Shown one piece after another: positions 32,855-42,101 of a DNA stretch of 64,000 nucleotides (the first letter of the stretch is position 1; each line of letters begins with the position of its first letter). A program made the translations under genes and the position numbers. The notes below the pieces were generated by a model. It was not told where the DNA came from. It searched no databases and worked only from the letters and a program-made list of their open reading frames with translations. The stretch comes from Mycolicibacterium lacusdiani (GTDB lineage Bacteria > Actinomycetota > Actinomycetes > Mycobacteriales > Mycobacteriaceae). The stretch lies in assembly GCF_021916785.1 (NCBI RefSeq), contig NZ_JAKCFC010000014.1, positions 89,065 to 153,064 on the forward strand, given 5' to 3'.

Positions 32855-33832
32855 TCAGCGAGCCTCGTTCTGGAAGAAGCGGGCAGCGGCGGCGATCGAC
32901 TCCTCGACCGGTCGAGGCGTCCAACCCAGTTCTCGCTCGGCTTTGCGGTGATCGAGGGGTGACATCAGTTCGGCCATGCGGATGCCCACCGCAGCGAACT
33001 CGAGGTCGCGCTGCAGCACCGAGGCGGCCAGATCGTTGATTCGGGCGGCCGCGTACAGCAACGGCAGCGGTAGGCCGATGCGCGGTGCACGGCGTCCCAC
33101 CGCCTCCGCGGCGATGGCATGCACGTCGCGCGAACTCAGGTAGCGGTCGGAGACGATGTACCGCTCACCGACGCGGCCGTGCTCGGCGGCCAGCAGCATG
33201 GCGCGCGCGGCGTCCTCGATGCCGACCACCTCCGCGGAGAATCCGAGATAGAAGGGGAAGCGTCCGGCGGCCACCTGCGCGATCAGCCCGCCGTGCGGGG
33301 TCGGCTGCCAGTCCCCTGGGCCGTACGTCGTGGAGATGCACAGGGCGACTGCCGGCAGTCCGGCCTCGCGGGCGTAGCGCAGCACCAAGTTCTCCGCGTC
33401 CACCCTGGCCTCGATGTACGGACCGCCGTCGTCCCAATCGTGCGGGTCGTCCTCGGTGACCGGCCGCGTGGTGCTGACCGCCAGGGTGCCGGTGGTGCTG
33501 GTGTAGACGAACTTGCGCAGATCCGCGGCGACGGCCGCATCGAGCACGTGCCGCAAACCCTCGACGTTGGTGCGGAACAGCGGCGCCGGGTCGCGCAGCC
33601 ACATGCGCGCGTCGACGATGCAGTGGTAGACCACGTCACAACCCGACATCGCGTCCGCCAACGCCGCGTCGTCGAAGACGTCGCCGTACCTGCGTTCGAC
33701 GTCGAGGTCGTCGATTCCCCTCGTGGAACTGGTCTTTCGCAGCATGACGCGGACGTCCTCGCCGTTGGCGACCAGTTGACGGGTCACGTGCGAGCCGAGG
33801 AACCCGCTCGCGCCGAGGACCAGCTTCTTCAC
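32855..33832 (-). CDS. Extended SDR, NAD-dependent epimerase/dehydratase-like
   Basis: The 325-residue protein has GASGFLGSH (7-15) for NAD(P) binding, a DVVYHCIVDAR segment, YTSTTGTLAV, and GPYIEARVDAEN where YxxxK is expected. The Lys of the catalytic pair seems replaced by Arg (YIEAR). The C-terminal half is helical and ends RFFQNEAR. It resembles HpnA/dihydroflavonol-reductase-like extended SDRs; the substrate is unknown. A 7-bp hairpin (33836-33853) and a long inverted repeat lie directly upstream. Confidence 0.8.
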   Translation of the reverse strand: MKKLVLGASGFLGSHVTRQLVANGEDVRVMLRKTSSTRGIDDLDVERRYGDVFDDAALADAMSGCDVVYHCIVDARMWLRDPAPLFRTNVEGLRHVLDAAVAADLRKFVYTSTTGTLAVSTTRPVTEDDPHDWDDGGPYIEARVDAENLVLRYAREAGLPAVALCISTTYGPGDWQPTPHGGLIAQVAAGRFPFYLGFSAEVVGIEDAARAMLLAAEHGRVGERYIVSDRYLSSRDVHAIAAEAVGRRAPRIGLPLPLLYAAARINDLAASVLQRDLEFAAVGIRMAELMSPLDHRKAERELGWTPRPVEESIAAAARFFQNEAR

Positions 33833-33870
33833 GTCGCACAGCTTAGGCTGTGCAACCGCTCAACTTTCGC

Positions 33871-33928
33871 CGAACGTAGGTTACCGACACGGTCATCACG
33901 GGTTTGGCGTGGCGGTAACCGACGTTCG
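33871..33928. repeat. 16-bp inverted repeat between epimerase and ABC importer operon
   Basis: CGAACGTAGGTTACCG (33871-33886) and CGGTAACCGACGTTCG (33913-33928) are complementary at 15 of 16 positions across a 26-nt spacer. It sits in the divergent promoter region of the SDR and the importer. Cruciform, paired operator half-sites or a small element's ends are all possible. Confidence 0.6.
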
Positions 33929-34050
33929 CGGGCAAGGCGCGGCTGTGCGATCGCCGTGAGCGCGACGACGGAACCCGTCGCATTCGACACGACACGGCAC
34001 GCGATCCGTGATGACGCTGCAATGTGGCGGAGGAATTCATAAGATCAGCC

Positions 34051-35157
34051 ATGCCTTCCGGACGGGTCGACGCGGCGCCCGGCACCACGGCCACGACCGC
34101 GGCCGCGGCGAACGAACCCCGGATCGAACTCGACGGCGTGCGCAAGGTGTTCCGCGACCGCGGCAGCGCCCGGGGTGCCGACGTGGTTGCCGTCGAAGGC
34201 GCCGATCTGACGGTCTACGACGGTGAACTCTTCGCCATCCTCGGCCCGTCTGGCTCGGGCAAGACGACGGTGCTGCGGATGATCGCCGGATTCGAGGAGC
34301 CCACGGCCGGCACCATCCGCCTCGGCGGGGAGGACGTGACGTCGCTGCCCGCCCAGCGCCGCGACGTCAACACGGTGTTCCAGGAGTACGCGCTGTTTCC
34401 GCACATGACGGTCGGCCAGAACGTCGAGTACGGGCTCAAGGTCCGCGGCGTCGCACGGTCCGACCGCCGCAAGCGCACGGCCGATGCGCTCGACATGGTG
34501 CGACTCACCGACGTCGCCGCGCGGCGCCCTGCGCAGCTCTCCGGCGGGCAGCGTCAGCGCGTCGCACTCGCCCGCGCACTGGTCGGCAGGCCACGCGTCC
34601 TGCTCCTCGACGAACCGCTCGGAGCGCTTGACCTCAAGCTGCGCGAGCAGATGCAGGTGGAACTCAAGGCGATTCAGCGCGAGGTCGGCATCACGTTCGT
34701 CATCGTCACCCACGACCAGGACGAGGCACTGACGCTCTGCGACCGCCTGGCCGTGTTCAACGACGGCCGCATCGAGCAGGTGGGTCCGTCGCGCGACGTC
34801 TACGAACGGCCGGCGAACCGCTTCGTGGCCGACTTCGTCGGGACGTCCAACGTCTTCGACGGGGAGGCCGCCCGGGTGATCGTCGGCAGGCCGGGCGTCT
34901 TCGCCGTACGGCCGGAGAAGGTGTCCGTCCTCCGCACCGGCGACATCAGCGCACCGGGGACCCGCACCGTCGACGCGACGGTGGCCGAGGTCATCTACTC
35001 GGGCGCCACCACCCGGGTGACCGCGGTCGCGGCGCCCGGCGTCACCCTCACCGCGACGATGCTCAACGCCGCGACGACGTTTCCCGACGACCTCGACCAT
35101 GGCGCCCCCATCACGTTCGCGTGGGACGACGACGCCGTTCACGATCTGTCCAATTGA
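34051..35157 (+). CDS. potA: Spermidine/putrescine-type ABC importer ATPase
   Basis: The 368-residue ATPase has Walker A GPSGSGKTT, a Q-loop in TVFQEYALFPHMT, signature LSGGQRQRVALARAL, Walker B VLLLDEPLGALDLKLR, and switch His in VTHDQDEALTLCDR. A C-terminal TOBE-like domain follows (about 280-368). It heads a four-gene operon with the binding protein and two permeases. ATG 34051 is chosen; a GTG frame 27 bp upstream is possible. A 28-codon ORF (33956-34042) ends 9 bp before the ATG. Substrate assigned by family only. Confidence 0.85.
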   Translation: MPSGRVDAAPGTTATTAAAANEPRIELDGVRKVFRDRGSARGADVVAVEGADLTVYDGELFAILGPSGSGKTTVLRMIAGFEEPTAGTIRLGGEDVTSLPAQRRDVNTVFQEYALFPHMTVGQNVEYGLKVRGVARSDRRKRTADALDMVRLTDVAARRPAQLSGGQRQRVALARALVGRPRVLLLDEPLGALDLKLREQMQVELKAIQREVGITFVIVTHDQDEALTLCDRLAVFNDGRIEQVGPSRDVYERPANRFVADFVGTSNVFDGEAARVIVGRPGVFAVRPEKVSVLRTGDISAPGTRTVDATVAEVIYSGATTRVTAVAAPGVTLTATMLNAATTFPDDLDHGAPITFAWDDDAVHDLSN

Positions 35158-35177
35158 CCGACCCCTCAGGAGTGCAC

Positions 35178-36371
35178 ATGAGAACCCACTCGATCCGACT
35201 CGGTCTGGCGCTGACCGCGTGCGCCGCACTGGTCGCAAGCTGTTCGGGCTCCGACGGCGGCGGCGCAGGCGGCGGTGAGAAGCCGCCGCAGATGGAGGCG
35301 CTCGGCGCGCTCGGCGAAGGTGAGGGCGAACTCAACCTCGTCACGTGGGCCGGCTACGCGGAGAACGGGTCGAACGATCCGGAGGTCGACTGGGTCACGC
35401 CGTTCGAGCAGCAGTCCGGCTGCAAGGTGAACGTCAAGATCGGCAACACCTCCGACGAGATGGTCCAGTTGATGAGAAGCGGTCAGTACGACGGGGTTTC
35501 GGCGTCGGGTGACGCCACTCTTCGGCTGATCTACGCCGGTGACGTAGCGCCGGTCAACACGTCGCTGGTCCCGAACTACGAGACCATCTCCCCGTTCCTC
35601 AAGGACAAGCCCTGGAACTCGATCGACGACCAGATGTACGGCATCCCGCACGGCTGGGGTGCCAACCTCCTGATGTACAACGTCGACGTCGTGCGGGACG
35701 CGCCCAACTCCTGGGGTGCCGTGTTCACCGACTCGGGCAAGTACAAGGGCAAGGTGACCGCCTACGACTCCCCCATCTACATCGCCGACGCCGCGCTGTA
35801 CCTGTCGAAGACCAAGCCGGAGTTGGGCATCGAGGACCCGTACTCGCTGAACACCGAGCAACTCGATGCGGCCGTGGAACTGCTTCGCGCGCAACGGGAG
35901 AACGTCGGTGAGTATTGGTCGGACTACACCAAGGAGGTGCAGGCCTTCGAGTCCGGCACGTCGGTGATCGGCACGACGTGGCAGGTGATCGCCAACACGA
36001 TCGGCGCGGGCAACAAGGTGCAGGTCAACACCGTGCTGCCCAAGGAGGGCGCGACCGGCTGGTCGGATACCTGGATGGTGTCGTCGAAGGCCGCGCACCC
36101 GAACTGCATGTACGAGTGGATGAATTGGATCACCTCGCCCGAGATCAACGCCCAGGCAGCCGAGTACTTCGGCGAGGCCCCGGGCCAGACCAAGGCCTGT
36201 GAGTTCACCACCCAACGCGACTACTGCGACATCTATCACGCGACCGACGCCGACTTCGCCGCGCAGATCCACTACTGGACCACCCCGCAGAAGCAGTGCG
36301 TCGACGGCAGCGGCGATGACTGCACGGCCTACGACGAGTGGGTCAGCAGATGGCAGCAGATCAAGGGGTGA
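35178..36371 (+). CDS. potD: Polyamine-type ABC solute-binding lipoprotein
   Basis: The 397-residue lipoprotein has a signal peptide with lipobox LVASC (Cys22) and a Gly-rich linker. The binding-protein fold begins LNLVTWAGYAENG, the pattern of PotD/PotF-type proteins, with GIPHGWGANLLMYN in the hinge region. It captures the ligand outside the membrane for the two permeases that follow. ATG 35178 has CAGGAG 7 nt upstream. The stop overlaps the next start (GTGA). Confidence 0.87.
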   Translation: MRTHSIRLGLALTACAALVASCSGSDGGGAGGGEKPPQMEALGALGEGEGELNLVTWAGYAENGSNDPEVDWVTPFEQQSGCKVNVKIGNTSDEMVQLMRSGQYDGVSASGDATLRLIYAGDVAPVNTSLVPNYETISPFLKDKPWNSIDDQMYGIPHGWGANLLMYNVDVVRDAPNSWGAVFTDSGKYKGKVTAYDSPIYIADAALYLSKTKPELGIEDPYSLNTEQLDAAVELLRAQRENVGEYWSDYTKEVQAFESGTSVIGTTWQVIANTIGAGNKVQVNTVLPKEGATGWSDTWMVSSKAAHPNCMYEWMNWITSPEINAQAAEYFGEAPGQTKACEFTTQRDYCDIYHATDADFAAQIHYWTTPQKQCVDGSGDDCTAYDEWVSRWQQIKG

Positions 36372-37231
36372 CGTCGGTTTCACCCGAGGCGGCGACCCGC
36401 TCACCCGGTCTGGGTAGGCAGCTGCGTCTCGCCCTCCTCCTGGTGCCGCCCCTGGCCTGGCTGGGCGTCGCGTACCTCGGTTCCCTTGCGGTGCTGATGG
36501 TCTCGGCCTTCTGGACCACCAACTCGTTCACCGGTGCCGTCGTCCACACCGTCACCGGCGACAACCTGACCAGAGTGCTGACCGACGAACTGTTCCGCGC
36601 CGTCACCATCAGGACGGTGGGCGTGGCACTGCTCGTCACCGTGCTCTGTGCGGTGCTGGCGGTACCGCTTGCGCTGTTCATGGCCAAGGTGGCGTCGCCG
36701 CGGATGCGGCTGGCGCTCGTCGTGGCGGTGACGACCCCGTTGTGGGCGAGTTACCTGGTCAAGGCCTACGCCTGGCGCGTGATGCTGTCACCCGAAGGAC
36801 CGCTGCAGTGGGCCACCGGGCATTCCCCGGGTTACGGGTTGATCGCCACGACCGTCACGCTGACCTACCTGTGGCTGCCGTACATGGTCATCCCGGTGTT
36901 CGCAGCGTTCGACCGGGTGCCGAACTCACTGGTCGACGCCAGTGCCGACCTCGGGGCGTCCGACTTCTCGACGTTGCGCATGGTGATGGCGCCGCTGGTG
37001 TTCCCGGGCATCGCAGCCGGATCCATCTTCACGTTCTCGCTGTCGTTGGGCGACTACATCGCGGTGACCATCGTTGGTGGCAAGAGCCAACTGCTCGGCA
37101 ACGTCATCTACGGCCAGCTGGTGACCGCGAACAATCAGCCATTGGCCGCCGCGCTGTCGGTGATTCCGCTGGTCGCGATCATCGCGTACCTGCTGGCCAT
37201 GCGGCGCACGGGTGCATTGGAGAACGTCTGA
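36368..37231 (+). CDS. potB: ABC importer permease 1
   Basis: The 287-residue protein has about six transmembrane helices and the permease-ATPase contact segment SADLGASDFSTLRMVMAPLVFPGI (EAA loop). It is a PotB-type inner-membrane subunit. I chose GTG 36368, which overlaps the lipoprotein stop as GTGA and has AAGGG upstream; ATG 36350 is an alternative inside the preceding gene. Confidence 0.87.
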   Translation: MTSVSPEAATRSPGLGRQLRLALLLVPPLAWLGVAYLGSLAVLMVSAFWTTNSFTGAVVHTVTGDNLTRVLTDELFRAVTIRTVGVALLVTVLCAVLAVPLALFMAKVASPRMRLALVVAVTTPLWASYLVKAYAWRVMLSPEGPLQWATGHSPGYGLIATTVTLTYLWLPYMVIPVFAAFDRVPNSLVDASADLGASDFSTLRMVMAPLVFPGIAAGSIFTFSLSLGDYIAVTIVGGKSQLLGNVIYGQLVTANNQPLAAALSVIPLVAIIAYLLAMRRTGALENV

Positions 37232-38031
37232 TGCTGTCCCGCTCCGCCCGTGGTGGTCTGCGCGCCTGGACCGTGATGGTCCTCGCATTCCTCTATGCAC
37301 CATTGCTTCTGGTCGTCGTCAACGCCTTCAACTCCTCTCGTTCGTTCGCGTTCCCGCCGAGCGGCTTCACACTCGAGTGGTGGCGCGATGCCGCGAACAG
37401 CAGGGGCATGTGGACGTCGCTGGCGAACTCCGCAGTCGTCGGCGTCGGCGCCACGGTCATCGCACTGATCCTGGGCACCATGGCCGCGTTCGCCGTGCAG
37501 CGGTTCGACTTCTTCGGACGCAACACCATCAGCTTCCTGGTAGTGCTGCCGATCACGCTGCCCGGCATCGTCACCGGCATCGCGCTCAACGCGACGTTCA
37601 CGTCCGCCCTGGGGCTCACCCTCGGACTCGCGACGGTGATCGTCGGGCACGCGACGTTCTGCATCGTCATCGTGTTCAACAACACCCAGGCCCGGTTGCG
37701 CCGTCTCGGAACGCATCTCGAGGACGCGTCGGCCGATCTGGGCGCGTCGACGTGGCAGACGTTCCGCTACGTCACCTTCCCGATGATGCGGGGATCACTG
37801 GTCGCGGGAGCGATCCTGGCGTTCGCCCTGAGCTTCGACGAGATCGTCGTCACCACGTTCACCGCTGGACCGTCGGTCCAGACCCTGCCGATCTGGATAT
37901 TCGGCAATCTGTTCCGTCCCAACCAGGCCCCGGTCATCAACGTCGTCGCCGCGGCACTGACCGTCGTCGCGATCGTCCCGGTGTGGCTGGCCCAGCGCTT
38001 CGGCGGTGACCCCGCGGGCACCCGCATCTGA
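37231..38031 (+). CDS. potC: ABC importer permease 2
   Basis: The 266-residue protein has about six helices and the EAA-type loop DASADLGASTWQTFRYVTFPMM. It is a PotC-type partner of the preceding permease. ATG 37231 overlaps the previous stop (TGATG), indicating coupled translation. It is the last gene of the operon. Confidence 0.88.
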   Translation: MLSRSARGGLRAWTVMVLAFLYAPLLLVVVNAFNSSRSFAFPPSGFTLEWWRDAANSRGMWTSLANSAVVGVGATVIALILGTMAAFAVQRFDFFGRNTISFLVVLPITLPGIVTGIALNATFTSALGLTLGLATVIVGHATFCIVIVFNNTQARLRRLGTHLEDASADLGASTWQTFRYVTFPMMRGSLVAGAILAFALSFDEIVVTTFTAGPSVQTLPIWIFGNLFRPNQAPVINVVAAALTVVAIVPVWLAQRFGGDPAGTRI

Positions 38032-38233
38032 CGACCCACGATTGCCGATTAGCTCACACGTCGACGCCGCCTGCAACGATGCCGACGGTCACTGTGGCCA
38101 TCGGCGCAAGGCTCTGACCAGATGGATTGCTGACCCTCCCTTGACCGACCGCCGAATCCAGCGAACCGCCCGGTGTCACCGATCGCCGCGATCGATTCGC
38201 TCTCGGAGCCACCGGTACGGGACGATCGACCGA

Positions 38234-39493
38234 GTGCGCGCCTGGGTCATCTGGTCGACGGGTCTTCTTGCCTACATCGTCGCGGTTCTGGACCGCACGA
38301 CGCTGGGCGTATCCGGGCTGGAAGCCGCAGACCGCTTCGCCGCGGGGCCCAGCGTCCTGTCGACCTTCGTGGTGCTGCAGGTCGTGGTCTACGCCTGCGC
38401 GCAGGTGCCAGCGGGGATCCTGCTCGACCGGTACGGGTCCAGAGTGCTCATCGTCGCCGGCGCGGCTCTCATGGCAACCGGCCAGATCACGCTGGCACTC
38501 ACGTCGTCGCTACCCCTGGCGATCGGTGCCCGCGCCGTCGTCGGCCTCGGCGACGCCGTCACGTTCATCTCGGTGCTCCGACTCGTGCCGCACTGGTTCC
38601 CGACCAAGCAGGTCCCACTGCTGACCCAGCTGACCGGCATCTGCGGGCAACTCGGGCAGGTGCTGTCGGCACTCCCGTTCCTGGCGTTGCTGACTGGAGC
38701 GGGATGGGCGACCGCCTACGCCTCGGTGACGGCACTGGGCGTCCTGGCGATGGTGCTGGCGTTCGCGTTGATCAAGGACACCCCGCACGGCCGCGTGATC
38801 GAGAAGGAAGCCCTGACGGTCCGAGCGACCCTGTCGAGCGTGAAGACGGTCTGGCTGCGGCCCGGGACACGCCTTGGGTTCTTCACTCACATGGGGACCC
38901 AATTCTCGGTCACGGTCTTCGCGTTGATGTGGGGTGTGCCATACCTGACCGTCGCGCAGGGTCTGTCGACCGCGATGGCGGGAGCGCTTCTGACGATCTC
39001 CGTCTTGACGGCCATCTCGGCAGGCATCGTCATCGGCATCATCACCGGCCGCCTACCCCACCGCCGGTCCCGGATGGTCCTGCTGATCATCGCCAGCAAC
39101 GCGATCATCTGGACCGTCGTGCTGGCGCTCCCCTCGCGGGCGCCGCTGTGGCTGCTCGTCGTGCTGGTCGTGGTCATCTCGGTCGGCGGGCCGGGATCGA
39201 TGGTCGGCTTCGACTTCGCCCGCACCTTCAACCCCAGTTCCACGCTCGGCACCGCTCAGGGCATGGTCAACATGGGCGGCTTCCTCGCCGCGCTGATGGT
39301 CATGCAGGCGATGGGCGCGATCCTCGACGCCTCCGGTGGCTACTCGTTCGACTCGTTCCACGTCGCGTGGACCGTCCAGTACGCCGTGTGGACGATCGCG
39401 GTGGTCGGCATCCTCATCACCCGGCGCAAGGCGCGCCGGCTGATGAAGGCCGAGCAGGAACGGTCGCTGCTGGAGACGTTCGAGCCGCGGTGA
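38234..39493 (+). CDS. MFS transporter
   Basis: The 419-residue protein has 12 predicted hydrophobic segments and the MFS loop 2-3 motif GILLDRYGSRVLI. Substrate unknown; the overall layout is nearest to the sugar-phosphate/nitrate-type MFS branch. GTG 38234 is chosen because the helices begin just after it; the longer frame back to 38006 is Arg/Asp-rich and overlaps the permease gene. The 200 bp before it show no gene. Confidence 0.75.
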   Translation: MRAWVIWSTGLLAYIVAVLDRTTLGVSGLEAADRFAAGPSVLSTFVVLQVVVYACAQVPAGILLDRYGSRVLIVAGAALMATGQITLALTSSLPLAIGARAVVGLGDAVTFISVLRLVPHWFPTKQVPLLTQLTGICGQLGQVLSALPFLALLTGAGWATAYASVTALGVLAMVLAFALIKDTPHGRVIEKEALTVRATLSSVKTVWLRPGTRLGFFTHMGTQFSVTVFALMWGVPYLTVAQGLSTAMAGALLTISVLTAISAGIVIGIITGRLPHRRSRMVLLIIASNAIIWTVVLALPSRAPLWLLVVLVVVISVGGPGSMVGFDFARTFNPSSTLGTAQGMVNMGGFLAALMVMQAMGAILDASGGYSFDSFHVAWTVQYAVWTIAVVGILITRRKARRLMKAEQERSLLETFEPR

Positions 39494-39520
39494 CTTAGCG
39501 GTTCTTCGCTCCGGCTCGAT

Positions 39521-39940
39521 TCAGCGCTTCGCGGCCGACTCCCGACGGTTGGCCTTCTTGATCGCGGTGACGAGTTCGTCCTTCGTCATCTTCGACCGGC
39601 CATCGACGTCGAGCCGCCGCGCGACGTCCATCAGGTGCTTCTTGCTGGCATTCGCGTCGACGCCCTCGGCGGTCTCGCCCTTGGCGTTCGGACCGCCGCT
39701 GCGCGCGCGTTGATCCGACGGGCCCTTCTCGTCCTTGGCCTCCCAGTGGTCGCCGACCTTCTCGAAGCTGTGCTTGACGGCGCTGAACGCCACCCGGTGT
39801 GCCCGCTCCCCCTCGCCGTACTCTTCGGCGGCGGAATCGTGCGCCTTGGCGAACGTCCGCTGCGCCTTCTCTGGCGACTTCTTCAACGTGCTGGGCAATT
39901 CGCTCTTCTTCGCCTGCCCGCTCTTGGTCGTCTTCGGCAT
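39521..39940 (-). CDS. ChaB-family protein with Rho-N/SAP-like C-terminal region
   Basis: The 139-residue, highly charged protein has a ChaB domain (SELPSTLKKSPEKAQRTFAKAHDSA, about 13-75) and a C-terminal helix-extension-helix segment (KKHLMDVARRLDVDGRSKMTKDELVTAIKKANR) like the Rho N-terminal/SAP motif, which suggests nucleic-acid contact. Function is not established. ATG 39940 has GGGAG 6 nt upstream. Confidence 0.8.
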   Translation of the reverse strand: MPKTTKSGQAKKSELPSTLKKSPEKAQRTFAKAHDSAAEEYGEGERAHRVAFSAVKHSFEKVGDHWEAKDEKGPSDQRARSGGPNAKGETAEGVDANASKKHLMDVARRLDVDGRSKMTKDELVTAIKKANRRESAAKR

Positions 39941-40023
39941 GTCGTACTCCCGTCTGACTCACCGCGGACGCGTGAGTGCGCCGCTGCGTCAGGCGTACCC
40001 ACGAGGTGGCGGCCAAACACGAT

Positions 40024-41304
40024 CTACGACGGAGTCGGCTCACCGCTCGTCGTGGCGGGCGGCGCGGCGGCCTCGCGACGATGCCCGAGCACCTCGGAGC
40101 CGATCACGCCGACCGCGGGTGCGAGCGTCACGATGAGCAGGCACGCCGTCATCGGGACGCCGGCCATCGCAGACACCACCGCGGCCGCCAGTATGGCGAC
40201 GATGAGCAGGCTGAGCACGACGTGCCACTTGTCGAACGAACGCACCAACAGCGCGTACAGGCCGAACACCAGCAGCACGAAGATCCCGACCGGCAACGCG
40301 ACCGACAGCACCGTCCCGGTCGACCCGAGTTCAGAGTGATCCTCGACGTAGTACGCCGCGGTGTGCAGCCCCGCGCCCGTGGCGACGATCGCGCCGAACA
40401 AGGCGATGTGCAGATAGCCGAAGAGGAACGACCGCTCTCGATGTGCGTGCAGGACGTCGGCCGACGGCATCGCGAAGTAGATCCACCACATCGTGAAGGT
40501 CAGCGCAGTGCCCGCCACCGCGAGCAGGATGGCGTCCGGCGTCCACCCGTGCTCGCCGACGACGGCGGTCAGCGACGCCACCGTGCCGACCACGCCCTCG
40601 CCGAGGGCGATGATCGCCAGCAGTCCGTATCGCTCGGCGATGTGGTGCGCGTGCCATGGCGTGCCACCCTTGCGGGTCTCGGCCAGCCAGGGCCCGGACA
40701 TCTCCGCCAGCGCCAGGATCGCGAACATCGCCAGGCCGAGGGTCACGCCGACGGGCAGGAAGATCGACCCGATCCAGCCAACCTGCACGATGGTGATGAC
40801 CGTGGCGTAGGTGAGGCTGGCGGCCCGCCGCGCAGGATCCTGTCTGGCTGCGCGCAACCACTGCGTCACCATCGCGACCCGCATCACCACGTAACCGGCG
40901 ACCAGCAGCTCATTGGAGAGGTGCCCGCCATGCTCGATCGACGCGAAGAACGGCGGGATGCCGAGTGCCAGGACGAGCACGCCGACCATCTGCACCATTG
41001 TCAGGACGCGGTACACCCAGTCGTCGGTGTCGTAGGCCGAGGCGAACCAGGTGAAGTTGATCCACGCCCAGCAGACGGCGAACGTCGAGAAGAGGAACCC
41101 GATCAGTCCGACGCCGACGTGACCGGCGGCCAGCGCGTGCGCCAGCTCGGACGCGGCGATGCCGAACGCGATGACGAAGGTCAGGTCGAACAGCAGCTCC
41201 AGCGGCGTCGCAGTCCGGTGGTCCTCGTGCGGGTCCCGCCCGGCCATCGGCCGGATTCGGTGGGCACGCGCCGCGCGGGGCACCTGCGGCTGCGGATCGC
41301 TCAT
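40024..41304 (-). CDS. LtrA-family (low temperature requirement) membrane protein
   Basis: The 426-residue protein has many transmembrane helices. It opens with the LtrA signature ATPLELLFDLTFVIAFGIAA (about 32-51) and has HIAERYGLLAIIALGE in the middle. The family is widespread in actinobacteria with unclear function; the name comes from Listeria cold growth. ATG 41304 has GGGAGCAGG upstream. Confidence 0.87.
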   Translation of the reverse strand: MSDPQPQVPRAARAHRIRPMAGRDPHEDHRTATPLELLFDLTFVIAFGIAASELAHALAAGHVGVGLIGFLFSTFAVCWAWINFTWFASAYDTDDWVYRVLTMVQMVGVLVLALGIPPFFASIEHGGHLSNELLVAGYVVMRVAMVTQWLRAARQDPARRAASLTYATVITIVQVGWIGSIFLPVGVTLGLAMFAILALAEMSGPWLAETRKGGTPWHAHHIAERYGLLAIIALGEGVVGTVASLTAVVGEHGWTPDAILLAVAGTALTFTMWWIYFAMPSADVLHAHRERSFLFGYLHIALFGAIVATGAGLHTAAYYVEDHSELGSTGTVLSVALPVGIFVLLVFGLYALLVRSFDKWHVVLSLLIVAILAAAVVSAMAGVPMTACLLIVTLAPAVGVIGSEVLGHRREAAAPPATTSGEPTPS

Positions 41305-41390
41305 CGACCTGCTCCCTTCGACCTGCTCTCTGACCGGCGGAACCGTACCGGGTCGGAGTCCGCGCCGCTACATCCGTCTACCGTGAGCGG

Positions 41391-42101
41391 ATGCGTTCGA
41401 CCACCGGGCCCGCCGCCGTGGGCGTCGTGCTGGCGGCGGGCATGGGGACCCGCGTCGGCGCCGACGGCAACAAGGCATACCTCCCGTTGGCCGGCCGCAG
41501 CATGGTGTCGTGGTCGGTGAACGCCGTCGCGACCGCACCGGGAGTGGACCGGGTGTTGCTGGTGTACCGCCGCGGCGAACGCGACACCGCCGAGCGCATG
41601 CTTGCCGCCGAAGTCGATTCGGGCGCAATCGAACTGGTCGAGGGCGGGGATACCCGGCACGGGTCCGAGTGGAACGTGCTGAATCACCTCGCCGCCGACA
41701 TCGAGTCCGGGGACGTCGACGTGGTGCTCATTCACGACGCCGCGCGCCCGCTGGCAGGCCCCGATCTGATGGCGGCGGCACTGGCCACGGCGCGCCGGTT
41801 CGGCGGCGCGATCCCCGGCCTGCCCGCCGGCGACGTGTTCCGCGACGACGGCGATCGGGTGAGTCGGGTGCCCGGCGCCCTGGTGCGAGTGCAGACCCCT
41901 CAGGCGTTCCACGCCCGGCCATTGCTCGCGGCGTACCGGGCGGCGGCGGCCGAGGGCTTCGACGGGACCGACACGTCGGCGTGCATACAGCGGTTCACCG
42001 ACGTGGACGTGCACGTGTTCCCCGGTGCGGCAACGAACTTCAAGGTGACGTTCCCCCACGACGTCGCCGTGGCCGCACACCTGCTTGGCAGCGACGTCTA
42101 A
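41391..42101 (+). CDS. IspD/TarI-like cytidylyltransferase
   Basis: The 236-residue nucleotidyltransferase-fold protein has the CTP-binding LAAGMGTRVGADGNKAYLPL (about 14-33), GGDTRHGSEWNVL, the metal-site VLIHDAARPL, VQTPQAF, and the DGTDTSACIQ segment. All IspD-type landmarks are visible, so it may be an active transferase. The canonical pathway gene ispD is expected elsewhere, so this is probably a paralogue with another sugar- or polyol-phosphate substrate. It is convergent with a second IspD-like gene, and the stops overlap by 4 bp. Confidence 0.75.
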   Translation: MRSTTGPAAVGVVLAAGMGTRVGADGNKAYLPLAGRSMVSWSVNAVATAPGVDRVLLVYRRGERDTAERMLAAEVDSGAIELVEGGDTRHGSEWNVLNHLAADIESGDVDVVLIHDAARPLAGPDLMAAALATARRFGGAIPGLPAGDVFRDDGDRVSRVPGALVRVQTPQAFHARPLLAAYRAAAAEGFDGTDTSACIQRFTDVDVHVFPGAATNFKVTFPHDVAVAAHLLGSDV

